Part shown: positions 34,104 to 43,363 of the stretch, in pieces
Position numbering within the stretch: the stretch's first letter is position 1
Layout: the number at the start of each line of letters is the position of its first letter
Origin: Bin52 sp965213935
GTDB taxonomy: Bacteria > Pseudomonadota > Alphaproteobacteria > Thalassobaculales > Thalassobaculaceae
DNA length: 64,000 nt
NCBI GenBank assembly: GCA_965213935.1
Contig: CBDCAO010000008.1
Coordinates: 1 to 64,000, forward strand
Direction of reading: 5' to 3'
Translations under genes and position numbers: made by a program
The notes under the pieces: model-generated
The model's database searches: none
The model's input: only the letters and a program-made list of their open reading frames with translations
Told to the model about the DNA's origin: nothing

Positions 34104-34680
34104 TTATCCCCACAGCACCGCGGCGGTCAATCGCCGTCCGCGAAGTGGCCTCGCTTGCGGCACGGACGGCGCGCCGTCCGCGACCTTCTGGCCCGTCGGT
34201 TGCTGCGCTGCCGGTGCGGCAGCGGCCCGTCGCGGAGCCCGGCCGCTCAGCGGGCGCCTCGGAGCGAGGCTCGAAGGCGCTCGATGTCTTGGTAGAAGGG
34301 TGAGTTGGCTTTCCGGTCCGCAGTTATCGGGACGGGCATCCATCCAGGCAAGCGTGCGCTCGAAATATTCGATCGCCAGTTCGGTTTCGCCGCGCGCTTC
34401 GCAGACCTTGGCCTTGCGCATCAGCCAATCGACCACCTCCGGATAGCGGGGTTCTCAGCTCCTCGCGGGCGCTGTCTGCTTCGTCGAGACGGCCTTCACC
34501 GACGAGCCTGACGACGCTGTTCGAGAGCCGGTCGAGATCGGTCTCGGCCCAACGGTATCCTTCTGACGCTTCCGCCGGCACGGCAGGTACATGAGCGGCG
34601 CGGTCGCGCTGCCCGCAGCAGCGCTTGTACTTCCTGCCGCTGCCGCAAGGGCAGGGTTGGTTTCTGCCGATCTTCGTCAT
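34104..34680 (-). pseudogene. SEC-C motif protein, frameshifted
   Basis: The gene opens MTKIGRNQPCPCGSGRKYKR followed by CCGQ, a perfect zinc-binding SEC-C motif. After EADSAREELR the reading moves to another frame near 34450. That frame gives RYPEVVDWLMRKAKVCEARG and ETELAIEYFERTLAWMDARP, TPR-like helices usual in such proteins. The single frameshift separates the two halves. The C-terminus after residue 110 is low-complexity and its end is uncertain. SEC-C domains bind protein partners; the specific role is unknown. Confidence 0.65.
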
Positions 34681-34870
34681 TGCCGCCTCGTCATCGGCAA
34701 CTTCGTCTTCTCTACCTCAGATCACTCACCAGCTCGCTCGTCGGTCGCCCGCAATAATCCCTCACCCGTGGACCTGCACCGTTGCCTGTAGGTGACGGTC
34801 GAATACTGCATTCATTTGCAGGACACTGTCGGCTTGTCCCTGCATCCAGCCTCGTTACTCCTCAAGCGAT

Positions 34871-35458
34871 TCACGGCTGGCTCGGAGCCTGTGCGTATTC
34901 CTCCCGCAGCCTTCTGAGCCACAGGTTGTGCAGCTGCCAGCCTACGCGAATAAGCGTGTTCAGCACCTCGTCGAACACGTGCTCAAACCTGAGAATGCTG
35001 ACTTCGTAGGCGTACCGCCAATCTTCGAGGGCGGTTTCGTGTTCGTTGAGGATTGTCCGCAATCCTTGACGGACTGGTATTGGGAAGTGTGGACACGATG
35101 GGTCTCGTATCTCGGGAAATTCTTCTGCCAGCAGCTTCTGGATCGTCTCGGTCAGAGCATCGTGCAGCTCTGTCAGATTGTGGTGATGCGGGGGCTCGCC
35201 ACGTTCCTCGTTGTGTCCGATACGCCATAGCGCTTTCAGTGCAATTTCTGCTGACTGTGCCCGCAGAATCGGTGCCCCGTGGAACGCGGCGGAGAAGTCC
35301 TCCCGGTTTCTGCCTCCCGCTGCTTCGTTGTGCGCTTGGTCGAGTATCTCCGCCGCGCGGCGCAGGCTTGTCGCCAGCCTTAGCATCCTTGCGGACATTT
35401 CATATGCGTCTCCTTCGTCAACGACCTCCAGACGTGCTATTCGCCTGCGATTCTTCAT
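34871..35458 (-). CDS. HEPN-like protein, unknown function
   Basis: 195 residues, nearly all helical. RAQSAEIALKALWRIGHNEE resembles the first HEPN helices, and NEHETALEDWRYAYE is a motif I associate with a group of small HEPN proteins. A strict catalytic Rx4-6H motif is not evident, so ribonuclease activity is unproven; a nucleotide- or partner-binding HEPN is equally possible. The start at 35458 has GAGGAG upstream. It lies next to the SEC-C/UPF0149 genes in the same orientation but is separated by 190 bases. Confidence 0.6.
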   Translation of the reverse strand: MKNRRRIARLEVVDEGDAYEMSARMLRLATSLRRAAEILDQAHNEAAGGRNREDFSAAFHGAPILRAQSAEIALKALWRIGHNEERGEPPHHHNLTELHDALTETIQKLLAEEFPEIRDPSCPHFPIPVRQGLRTILNEHETALEDWRYAYEVSILRFEHVFDEVLNTLIRVGWQLHNLWLRRLREEYAQAPSQP

Positions 35459-35939
35459 CTTGTTCTCCTCGCGCGACGGGTCCTGAGCCGAGTCCCGCTT
35501 GCTTCTAATGAGGCCAGGGAACTGAGGCCTCGGAAAATCATGGTCGCGGTTGTCCCAACGGTCCCATCATCGCGTGCAAATCCGCTGAGAGGCGCAGCCG
35601 TCTCGGCCATGCTTGCCTCTCGTTGTGTTTTCGGCTCCTACCTCATCGTGCGTTGGGCTTGAACCATAAATCTGCGCATACCGCAGCGTCATCGCCCCGT
35701 CTCGCCCCTCAGCCTTCCCCTGCCGGAGTTGACCGGCATCTCCCTGGCCGCCGCCGGTAACGACCCCACCGGCCTGAACAGCGCCTGATCCCGGCGCCCC
35801 GCACCCCGCCGCCACGCGGCTGTCGGCGGCCACCCCATGCCTCTGGACACGACGAGCCGAGCGGCGCTGCCGGCCGGGCGAAGGCACGGAGCTCCCGGAG
35901 GGGGGACCGCGCCGCTTCCCGCCACTCCGGAGGCCGCCG
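35459..35939. other. Intergenic stretch before the MoxR operon
   Basis: No supported gene. The last 70 bases form a GC-rich leader ending in CCGGAGGCCGCCG just before the ATG at 35940, which is the ribosome site of the operon. A promoter presumably lies here but I cannot place it. Confidence 0.45.
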
Positions 35940-36965
35940 ATGACCGATCCCGACACCGTTTCCGCCGACTACACGCTGCGCCCGAGCGAGCTTGCCGTGA
36001 CCCTGGCGCTGCTGGTCGAAGCCCGCCAGCCCACGATTTTGTGGGGCGCTCCGGGCTGCGCCAAGAGCGCGCTCGCGCAGCAGGTCGCCGCCGATGCGGG
36101 GCGCGCCTATGTCGATGTCCGCGCGCTGCTGCTCGACCCCGTCGACCTGCGCGGTATCCCCTGGCGCGACGCGGACGGCCGCACCCGCTGGGCGCCGCCG
36201 GCCTTCCTGCCGCCCGCCGGCGATCCCGGCCGCTGGCTCATCAACCTGGAGGAGCTGCCCTCGGCCGTGCCGATGGTGCAGGCCGCCTTGTATCAACTCG
36301 TGCTCGACCGCAAGGTGGGCGAATACGAGCTGCCGGCGGGCGCCTCGCTGATCGCCTGCGGCAACCGGGAGAGCGACCGGGGCGTGGTGCACCGGATGCC
36401 GACCCCGCTGGCTTCCCGCTTCGTCCACCTGGAGATCCGGGTCGACGCGGAGGACTGGCTCGCCTGGGGGGCGGCCAACGGCATCGCGCCCGAGGTGCTG
36501 TTCTACATCCAGATGCGCCCGGACCAACTGCACGCCTTCGATCCGCAGGCGAAGGAGAAGGCGTTCTGCTGTCCCCGCACATGGGAGATGGTGTCCGGCA
36601 TCGTCAACCGGAGGGCGAACCTCGATCCCGGCGTCGAGCGAGCGCTGTTCCGGGGCACCGTGGGCGAGGCGGCGGCGGTCGAGTTCTCCGCCTTCCTCAA
36701 GGTGTGGCGCGAGCTGCCCCATCCCAGGGCCGTGCTCGACGATCCCGAGAACGCGGTGGTGCCCGACAATGCGAGCGCGCTGATCGCGCTCTGCGGCTCG
36801 CTCTACCGCATGGCCGACGACATCACGCTGGCCTCGATCGTCACCTACGCCCAGCGCCTGCGCCGCGAGGTCGGCGAGTTCCTGGTCGGCTCCTGCATCC
36901 GGCGCGATCCCGACCTTCAGCGCTCGCCCGCCTTCATCCGCTGGGCCGCCGCCCGCACGCAGTAG
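35940..36965 (+). CDS. MoxR-type AAA+ ATPase
   Basis: 341 residues. Walker A is LWGAPGCAKSALA (residues about 34-46), Walker B WLINLEEL, sensor 1 LIACGNRES, with an arginine finger likely in LASRFVHLEI. MoxR ATPases act as chaperone-like remodelling machines together with VWA proteins. Here the operon supplies a DUF3150-like protein and a VWA protein in the usual order. GGAGG precedes the start. The set is common on phages and integrative elements of Proteobacteria. Confidence 0.9.
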   Translation: MTDPDTVSADYTLRPSELAVTLALLVEARQPTILWGAPGCAKSALAQQVAADAGRAYVDVRALLLDPVDLRGIPWRDADGRTRWAPPAFLPPAGDPGRWLINLEELPSAVPMVQAALYQLVLDRKVGEYELPAGASLIACGNRESDRGVVHRMPTPLASRFVHLEIRVDAEDWLAWGAANGIAPEVLFYIQMRPDQLHAFDPQAKEKAFCCPRTWEMVSGIVNRRANLDPGVERALFRGTVGEAAAVEFSAFLKVWRELPHPRAVLDDPENAVVPDNASALIALCGSLYRMADDITLASIVTYAQRLRREVGEFLVGSCIRRDPDLQRSPAFIRWAAARTQ

Positions 36966-36989
36966 CAACCCTATCGGGAGAATTGCCCC

Positions 36990-37901
36990 ATGAATCTCAG
37001 CCACGACGCCATGCTGGTCAGCCTGCGCATCGCCGCCTGGTCGGGCCGCCAGTACGACCGCAATGCAAGCACCCACGTCGCCGTCCACCACGAGGCGAGC
37101 GTCAGCGCCGGGCGCTACAACAAGTGCCTGCTGCCCAAGGCAGCCTTCGCCGCGCTCACCGCCACCATGAGCGCGGCGCGCAGCGCCCACTACGCCCAGA
37201 CCCTGCCCTGGGACGACCAGGGCTCGCGCCTGCTCACCGTCGCCAACTACGAGCGCTACACCGAGCTGATGGACGGGTTGCGCGAGCGCATGGTCCGCGA
37301 GCGCGCCCGCTTCATCGAGGACTACGACGACAATATCGACAAGGCCCGGCTCGACCTCGGCAAGCTGTTCCGCATCGAGGACTATCCCTCGAAGGAAGCG
37401 CTCCAGGGCAAGTTCGGCCTGCGCTACCGGATTAACCCGGTGCCGGACGCCGACCACTTTATGGCGAAGCTCGCCTCCGACGACACCGACCGCGTGAAGC
37501 GCGACATCGAGAGCCAGATCGAGGAACGCCTGCACGACGCCGTGGGCGACCTCTACCGGCGCCTGGGCGAGGCCGTGGAGCGGGTCTCGGAACGGTTGCA
37601 GGAGGACGACGAGGGCAAACCGCTGGTGTTCCGGGACTCGATGGTCGGCAACATCCGCGACCTGGTCGACGTCGTGCCGCGGCTCAACATCTTCGGCGAC
37701 GGCGCGCTCGCGCAGCTCTGCGAGCAGGTGAAGGAGAAGATCGCCGGCGTCGAGCCGGACGCGCTCAGGCCGTCGAAGAGTTTCGATCCGGTCGCGCGGG
37801 CCAGCGTCAAGCGCGACGCCGACGCGCTGGCGGAGCGGTTCGCGGGCTATTTCGCGCCGCCGGCGGCGGTTCCCGCAGAGCCCGGACGGGAGGCCGCGTG
37901 A
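36990..37901 (+). CDS. DUF3150-like protein of the MoxR-VWA operon
   Basis: 303 residues, mainly helical. Features are RIAAWSGRQYDRNASTHVAV, KCLLPKAAFAALTATMSAAR, DDNIDKARLDLGKLFRI and ERLHDAVGDLYRRLGEAVER. Length, helical nature and position between a MoxR ATPase and a VWA protein fit the DUF3150 family of phage/plasmid proteins, which I name with moderate confidence. It lies 24 bases after the ATPase gene, with a GGGAGAA ribosome site, and its stop overlaps the start of the next gene by 4 bases. Function is unknown; it may be the client or adaptor of the ATPase-VWA pair. Confidence 0.7.
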   Translation: MNLSHDAMLVSLRIAAWSGRQYDRNASTHVAVHHEASVSAGRYNKCLLPKAAFAALTATMSAARSAHYAQTLPWDDQGSRLLTVANYERYTELMDGLRERMVRERARFIEDYDDNIDKARLDLGKLFRIEDYPSKEALQGKFGLRYRINPVPDADHFMAKLASDDTDRVKRDIESQIEERLHDAVGDLYRRLGEAVERVSERLQEDDEGKPLVFRDSMVGNIRDLVDVVPRLNIFGDGALAQLCEQVKEKIAGVEPDALRPSKSFDPVARASVKRDADALAERFAGYFAPPAAVPAEPGREAA

Positions 37902-39265
37902 TGGCCGCCCGCGTGCGCTCGGAATCGGCACAGCGGGTCAGCGGCTGCATTACCGCGCTGCTGAGGGAGCAGCCCTTCTTCGGCAGCCTGGCGCTCCGCC
38001 TGCCGGTTCGCGCCGACGCCGGCCGCGAGACGCTGGCGACTGACGGGCGGGATATCCGCTATTCGCCGCAATGGATCGCGGAGACCGACGCCCACCTCAT
38101 CGAGACCGCGATCGCCCGGGTGGTGCTGGCCTGCGCCCTCAAGCACCACACGCGGCGGGGCGAACGCGACCCGGAACGCTGGCAGCGCGCCTCGCAGCTG
38201 GTGACCCACGGGCTGCTGAGGGACGCCGGCTTCACCCTGCCGCCCGACGCCGTGGCCTGGGACGGAATCAGCGTCGAGGAAGCCTATGACCGCCTGCCGC
38301 AACCGGACGACGACGAATCCGGCGACGGCAATCCGCCGGACGGCGGAGGAGGTTCCGGCGCCGATGCGGCTGGCGCTCCTATGCCCAACGGGAGCGAGCC
38401 AACCGACGAGGACGATGACGGCGAGCAATCCGGTGACGGCGACGGTGGGGAATCCGACGGTTCGACCGAGGCGTCGAACGATCACGGCGACGCCGGCAGC
38501 GACAGCAACGGCACCCCTGCAAGCTGCGATCCCTCGGGCACCGGCGAGGTCATGGACGCCCCGGTGGGAGGTGCCCGGGACGGCGGCGACGATTCCGCAC
38601 CTTCGCCGGGCGACATGACCCAGGAGGAACAGGCCTGGGACGAGGCCATGCACCAGGCGCTCAGTCTCGCGAAGGCGGAGGGCAAGGCGCCGGGCACGAT
38701 CGAGGAGACCCTCCGCGGCGCCCATGCCAGCACGCTGGACTGGCGCTCGCTGCTCCGGCGCTACATGACCGACGCCGTGAAGAGCGACTACAGCTGGAGC
38801 GTCCCGAACCGGCGCTTCATCGACTCCGGCCTCTATCTCCCCTCGATCCGGTCCGAGGGCATCGACGCGATCGCGGTCATCGTCGACACCTCGGGTTCGC
38901 TGCCGGCAGAGACGCTGGCCGCGTTCTGGGCGGAGTTGCGCGAGGTCGCCGCCGAGATCCGGCCCGGGCGCGTCGTCGTGCTCCAGGTCGACGCCGCCGT
39001 GCAGGACGCAGCCGAGTACGCGCCCGACGAGTTTCCCGAGGAAATCGCCGTCCGCGGACGGGGCGGCACCGACTTCCGGCCCGGCTTCGCATGGCTCGAC
39101 GAGCAGGGCATCCGGCCCGGAGTGTGCCTGTATTTCACGGACATGGAGTGCTCCCGCTATCCGGAGACGGAGCCCTCGTTTCCCACGATCTGGGTGAATT
39201 ACTCGAGCCCGCCGGAGGACTGGAACCGCGAGCCCTGGGGCGAGCGCATCGACATCGCCGCATGA
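37898..39265 (+). CDS. VWA-like protein with degenerate metallopeptidase domain
   Basis: 455 residues. The N-terminal domain resembles DUF2201 putative metallopeptidases (ETAIARVVLACALKHHTRRG, then RDPERWQRASQLVTHGLLRD, AGFTLPPD), but the expected HExxH is RVVLACALKHH here, so catalysis is unlikely. Residues 135-235 are an acidic, low-complexity linker. The C-terminal half is VWA-like with the MIDAS DTSGSLPAETLAAFWAELRE and later GRGGTDFRPGF and YFTDMECSRYPE. Start overlaps the previous stop (ATGA). In MoxR-VWA pairs the VWA protein presents targets to the ATPase. Confidence 0.8.
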   Translation: MMAARVRSESAQRVSGCITALLREQPFFGSLALRLPVRADAGRETLATDGRDIRYSPQWIAETDAHLIETAIARVVLACALKHHTRRGERDPERWQRASQLVTHGLLRDAGFTLPPDAVAWDGISVEEAYDRLPQPDDDESGDGNPPDGGGGSGADAAGAPMPNGSEPTDEDDDGEQSGDGDGGESDGSTEASNDHGDAGSDSNGTPASCDPSGTGEVMDAPVGGARDGGDDSAPSPGDMTQEEQAWDEAMHQALSLAKAEGKAPGTIEETLRGAHASTLDWRSLLRRYMTDAVKSDYSWSVPNRRFIDSGLYLPSIRSEGIDAIAVIVDTSGSLPAETLAAFWAELREVAAEIRPGRVVVLQVDAAVQDAAEYAPDEFPEEIAVRGRGGTDFRPGFAWLDEQGIRPGVCLYFTDMECSRYPETEPSFPTIWVNYSSPPEDWNREPWGERIDIAA

Positions 39266-39808
39266 CGACGCGCCGGCACCGCCGTACCGTTCGGGGAGTG
39301 CCAGCCATGCAGACCGTGCACCCGTCGCCCGAAACCGTCCGCCTTGCGATGTCCGGATCGAGCGCGCCATGGCCGACAGCGGCGGCGATGGAGAGACCCC
39401 CATGGATTGAGGGATCGTCCACCGCCACGACTGCCGCACCGTCACCTGCCATGGCAGCTGGTACGCGCTCGGCCGCCCAATCGACCATTCCGCGGTCCAC
39501 AGGCGCCATGCCGAGACGTTCTACAACGATCCCGGCGGAACGATGATGGCGCTCAGGCCGGACGGGCAACTCACCCATGTTATGTATTACGAGGGTGCGC
39601 ACACTCTCGCGTGCGACCTCGGGTTCGTGACCCCCCGCGCTGAAGGCCTGGGCGGAACGGCACGCACGACAGACAGCCTCGGTGACGGCCCCAGGCGACC
39701 CGTCGGGTCCACCATCGCCCTAGCGCTCTCCAGATCAAGAGGGATTGCCCCTACGGGATCGGTGTGGTAGGGTCTAATAATCTTTCAACCTTATCAAAGA
39801 GGGTCAAC
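39266..39808. other. Boundary stretch with a broken small reading frame
   Basis: A frame from about 39409 to 39770 encodes IVHRHDCRTVTCHGSWYALG and ETFYNDPGGTMMALRPDGQL THVMYYEG, which look protein-like. It has no good start, and an in-frame TGA precedes it after MADSGGDGETPMD. It is probably a degraded small gene. Composition falls from GC-rich to AT-richer at about 39720-39780, the left edge of the restriction-modification island. Confidence 0.4.
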
Positions 39809-41938
39809 GTGTCTGACTATGTGACACTCGCGGAAGCGTCATCATACTTGGGCGTGAGCAAGGCCACCCTGCGCAACTGGGACAAGGCAGGCAAGCTCAG
39901 GGCCCTTCGTCATCCTGTCAACGACTACCGCATGTACTCATTGACCGATCTCAGGCAGCTCCGGTCCCAATTGCCATTATTCGAATCCCGCTCACCAACC
40001 ATCACTGCATCCAGCTCCACATCACCACTCACCATACGCGAAGTGCGAAAGGTCTTGTCCCGACTCCACAATGCAATGCGGGATACCGACGCGAATAGTA
40101 GCCTTATTGCTCGTTTTGATGAAGTTTCCAAACTCCTCGCCTTGGCCCTCTTTGCAAGCGAACATCAGCCTATCCACGGAATTTTCCAATCCACCGACCT
40201 TGCCGCCTGCGAATACGCCACTCAGATTAGAACCGCCTACCGCTCTTTCTGTCGCGAGGTCCCCGTAGACCAGCCAGATGCCTTCATCGAACTGCATTGC
40301 AGTGACACTGCAATTCACGAATGCGGTAAAATCCTGTCACTTGTCGACTTTAGGGATGCGCCTGTTGATGTAAAAGGCCTTGCCTATGAGGAAATGATCC
40401 GGAGAACCTTTGACAAAACAGACAACCAACAGTTCTTTACGCCTCATCAAATCGTTTCCTTTATGACTGACTTTTATGCAGACCATATTCATGGGCACAT
40501 TTGCGACCCAGCTTCCGGCACCGGTGGTTTTCTAGTTGAAGTGGCAAAAAGTGGAAAACCATACTCTTCGCTAACGGCGTTCGAAATTGACGAACGTTTG
40601 AGTTGGGTCACCGGGTTAAATGTATACTTGCATGGTGGCCACGATGTCCGCTCGATCAATCTAGGCAACGGCGGAACGCTGGGTAGGGGAGCCGAGACAT
40701 ATTTTTCGTCCTTCGATCTTATTCTTACGAATCCCCCCTTTGGGAGTGATTACTCTGATGTAGGTGAATTGAACAAGTATATTCTGGGCCGAGGAAAATC
40801 ATCTCGAAGGCGCGGTATTCTATTCCTAGAACGCTGTGCGCAGCTGCTCAAACCCGATGGTCGAATGGGAATCATCATCGACGAGGGCGTGTTAAATCTT
40901 TCTCACGCCGAAGACGTTAGGCGCTTTTTGCTTGAACACTTTTCAATAGACGCGATTATATCATTGCCTGACACTGCTTTCATGCCGTATGCCAATGTAA
41001 ATGCCTCCATCCTATTTCTACGGAAGCATTTCTCCCCCAAGAACACAGCAGTCTTCTTTGCTAGAGCCGAAAAAGTCGGGCGAAAGACCAATGGTGATGA
41101 CGATCTTCTCTTCCATTCGGATGGAAGCGTTTCACTCCGCAGTGATCTACCCGGCATTCTAGATGCTTGGTCAACGGACACTCCCACGGATCGGAGAAGT
41201 TTGGAAAATTGCTATTGGACAAATGTCAAGGAGCACTTCGACTTAGATCCAGATTCATTTCGACTGGACTTTCGTTTCCACCATCCGAGCCGAGATGACA
41301 GTGTCAAGAAACTGGAATCGTCGAAGTGGCCATTGTTTGCCCTTGGTGATCTATGCGACGAAAGGAGTAATTCTGTCATTCCTTCTAAAGAACTTACTGA
41401 TACTGTTATACTCTATACCGGGCTGGCGCATATTCGTTCCCATATTGGCGTAGCGCATCAAGAACCGACTCCGGCGAATTCACTGAAGAGTGCCGTTAAA
41501 CAATACGAACCTCAAGATGTCGTTTTTGCTCGCATGCGGCCAAATCTACGAAAAGTTGCGTTAATGAACTTCCCAGACGGCGGCTACGTGTCTCCGGAGT
41601 GTGTGGTGCTTTCTCCTCGTCGTGATGAAGAAGGACAGTTAATCATTGATCCTGTAGTACTGAGTGCCGTATTGCGATCAGACCTCGTCTTCGGACAAAT
41701 TACCCATCTCATTGCCGGTATCGGGAGGCCCCGATTGAATGCCAAGGACCTGCGGCGCGTCCGACTCCCTGTCCCTCCCATCGACATTCAACGCGACATT
41801 CGAAGCAAGTATGAGAGCGGCCTGGAGGCTTCAAAGGCCTTGCGGGCACAGGCCACGCGCCTCCACCTCGACGCCGCTGAGGGAGAACGTTCCGCTGTAG
41901 CTTCCCTCGCCATTGAGCTCGCCGGCTACGGAGAATGA
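39809..41938 (+). CDS. HTH-adenine methyltransferase-specificity fusion (R-M system)
   Basis: 709 residues from GTG 39809, which has AGAGGG upstream; an ATG at 39764 would add 15. An N-terminal MerR/excisionase-like HTH reads YVTLAEASSYLGVSKATLRN WDKAGKLRAL. An N6-adenine methyltransferase of HsdM type follows: QQFFTPHQIVSFM, SAM motif CDPASGTGGFLVE, catalytic TNPPFG. The last 200 residues resemble one target-recognition module of an HsdS subunit (KWPLFALGDLCDE, then PDGGYVSPECVVLSP and GIGRPRLNAKDLRRVRLPVP). It should methylate an adenine in a specific site. The gene overlaps the putative nuclease gene by 4 bases. It is visibly less GC-rich than its neighbours. Confidence 0.85.
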   Translation: MSDYVTLAEASSYLGVSKATLRNWDKAGKLRALRHPVNDYRMYSLTDLRQLRSQLPLFESRSPTITASSSTSPLTIREVRKVLSRLHNAMRDTDANSSLIARFDEVSKLLALALFASEHQPIHGIFQSTDLAACEYATQIRTAYRSFCREVPVDQPDAFIELHCSDTAIHECGKILSLVDFRDAPVDVKGLAYEEMIRRTFDKTDNQQFFTPHQIVSFMTDFYADHIHGHICDPASGTGGFLVEVAKSGKPYSSLTAFEIDERLSWVTGLNVYLHGGHDVRSINLGNGGTLGRGAETYFSSFDLILTNPPFGSDYSDVGELNKYILGRGKSSRRRGILFLERCAQLLKPDGRMGIIIDEGVLNLSHAEDVRRFLLEHFSIDAIISLPDTAFMPYANVNASILFLRKHFSPKNTAVFFARAEKVGRKTNGDDDLLFHSDGSVSLRSDLPGILDAWSTDTPTDRRSLENCYWTNVKEHFDLDPDSFRLDFRFHHPSRDDSVKKLESSKWPLFALGDLCDERSNSVIPSKELTDTVILYTGLAHIRSHIGVAHQEPTPANSLKSAVKQYEPQDVVFARMRPNLRKVALMNFPDGGYVSPECVVLSPRRDEEGQLIIDPVVLSAVLRSDLVFGQITHLIAGIGRPRLNAKDLRRVRLPVPPIDIQRDIRSKYESGLEASKALRAQATRLHLDAAEGERSAVASLAIELAGYGE

Positions 41939-43026
41939 CCATGAAACCGGACACTCTAAGGCATTACCTCATGGGAGCCGTTGACCCCCTGGCCGCCCTG
42001 CAGTGGTTGCAGGAAATGTTCCTTCCATTGGTAGTGCATCAACTAAATCAAACAGACTCGCGAAAGCGCCTCGCACTGTACGGTGGAGATCGCATTCCCA
42101 AAAATGAACGTAACCTGACGGATTTCCGTAACAGGATTAGCCTGATTATAGAGTATGAATTCGCTCGCGCCATAACGACCATGCTCCAAGGTGCGGGAGT
42201 TACAGACCTCTTCTGCGCTTACGTTGTGGCCAATCGCTTTCCCGATCTGGAAATTAGAGATGACCACGCTGAGCGTGGATTGCGGTTTGAAGTAAAGTGT
42301 CTGCAAAGCACAGCCGAGGAAAAATCAGCGAACTTTGCCACGCTGAGGAAGGACATTCTACCGTCCACTGATTTCATTGTGGTGTTTTTGTGGGATTGGG
42401 ACAATGACCGAATGGACACGTGCTGGGACCGGGCGCCGTATGTGCTCAACGCGTATGTATTCAGCGCATCTTCCCTGGCGACCCTACGAGACTGGTACTG
42501 GCTTAACAATCCGCCCAAGAATCTGGGAAGCGGATTTCAGGGGTTCGATATACGCTTTGCTGTCAACTGTACAGGCGGAGCATACAATGAAGAAGAGGGA
42601 AATTTTGGCAAGCTTCTTCGGTTGTGGAAAGCTAACTTTCCCCATAAGCCGCCGCCGAGCGGCCTACTACTAAAGACCGAGTATGATTACTTGACATTTA
42701 AAGCGGCTGTAATAGAAAGTGGGTTTAAAACCTTGGCCGTTCAATTGCTGCCAGTACTGTCAGGCATAGAGGAGGTTTCTGAGATTGTGGTTGACAACCA
42801 ATTAGTGGGTTTTCGGACAGGCAATCTAGCTTTCTTGTTTTCGGCAAATATCAATCACAGTGTGGCTAAACTAAGAAAGATCGTAAAGGGAGAAGGGCTG
42901 ACCGAGGCCTGGATGCTCAAGGATAAATATCAATGGCGCCACTTTAGAGTCGCACACGATAACGTAAAGATGATCTCTGAAGGCACTAAGCCAAAGACCA
43001 TTATTGAGAATCGTCTCGAAGATTGA
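41935..43026 (+). CDS. Putative restriction endonuclease partner (PD-(D/E)XK-like)
   Basis: 363 residues, no recognised family. A possible nuclease core is DLEIRDDHAERGLRFEVKCL, where Asp residues are followed by E-V-K (ExK), preceded by the helix SLIIEYEFARAITTM. Further on are TDFIVVFLWDWDNDRMDTCW and a C-terminal helical part. Translational coupling (ATGA) with the methyltransferase-specificity gene makes it the likely cognate restriction enzyme. It would cut DNA whose site is unmethylated. Composition is AT-richer than the surroundings. The assignment rests mostly on context. Confidence 0.6.
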   Translation: MTMKPDTLRHYLMGAVDPLAALQWLQEMFLPLVVHQLNQTDSRKRLALYGGDRIPKNERNLTDFRNRISLIIEYEFARAITTMLQGAGVTDLFCAYVVANRFPDLEIRDDHAERGLRFEVKCLQSTAEEKSANFATLRKDILPSTDFIVVFLWDWDNDRMDTCWDRAPYVLNAYVFSASSLATLRDWYWLNNPPKNLGSGFQGFDIRFAVNCTGGAYNEEEGNFGKLLRLWKANFPHKPPPSGLLLKTEYDYLTFKAAVIESGFKTLAVQLLPVLSGIEEVSEIVVDNQLVGFRTGNLAFLFSANINHSVAKLRKIVKGEGLTEAWMLKDKYQWRHFRVAHDNVKMISEGTKPKTIIENRLED

Positions 43027-43363
43027 TTTCGTTTTGGCAAATTATGTATGATCGTGCGCTATAGGCTCTTCCGGAACAATGATTGATCAACAGGACTAGA
43101 TCATCTTCACCTAATGAAGCCACCTTGCGCTTCTGAAAGTCATAGAGGTCGTATGTAGCCTCAAGCGGATTGCTCCTTATAAAGTGAAAATAGTATCCTC
43201 CCCTATTTGGATCGCCACTCTCACTTCGAATCAATAGGCTAATCCTGTCGTCAGCATCCCGTGTACTCAATAGGTCGTGAATTTGGTGTGCCTGAATCGG
43301 GGTGTCTTGCTCGATAATATCTAGAGGTGGAAACGGTAGGGCAGGCAATGGATTCCTTGGCAT
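43001..43363 (-). CDS. Small hypothetical protein convergent with the nuclease gene
   Basis: 120 residues: ALPFPPLDIIEQDTPIQAHQ, then RDADDRISLLIRSESGDPNR, YYFHFIRSNPLEATYDLYDF and DDLVLLINHCSGRAYSARSY. The 3' end overlaps the nuclease gene by 26 bases in convergent orientation. It shares the low-GC composition of the island, so it probably came with it, perhaps as a third component or an unrelated cargo gene. No family recognised. Confidence 0.5.
   Translation of the reverse strand: MPRNPLPALPFPPLDIIEQDTPIQAHQIHDLLSTRDADDRISLLIRSESGDPNRGGYYFHFIRSNPLEATYDLYDFQKRKVASLGEDDLVLLINHCSGRAYSARSYIICQNEINLRDDSQ

Noticed and set aside
35709..37931. 740-codon minus-strand open frame
   Set aside because: Antisense to the MoxR ATPase and DUF3150-like genes. 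The plus-strand genes have Walker motifs, ribosome sites and operon spacing.
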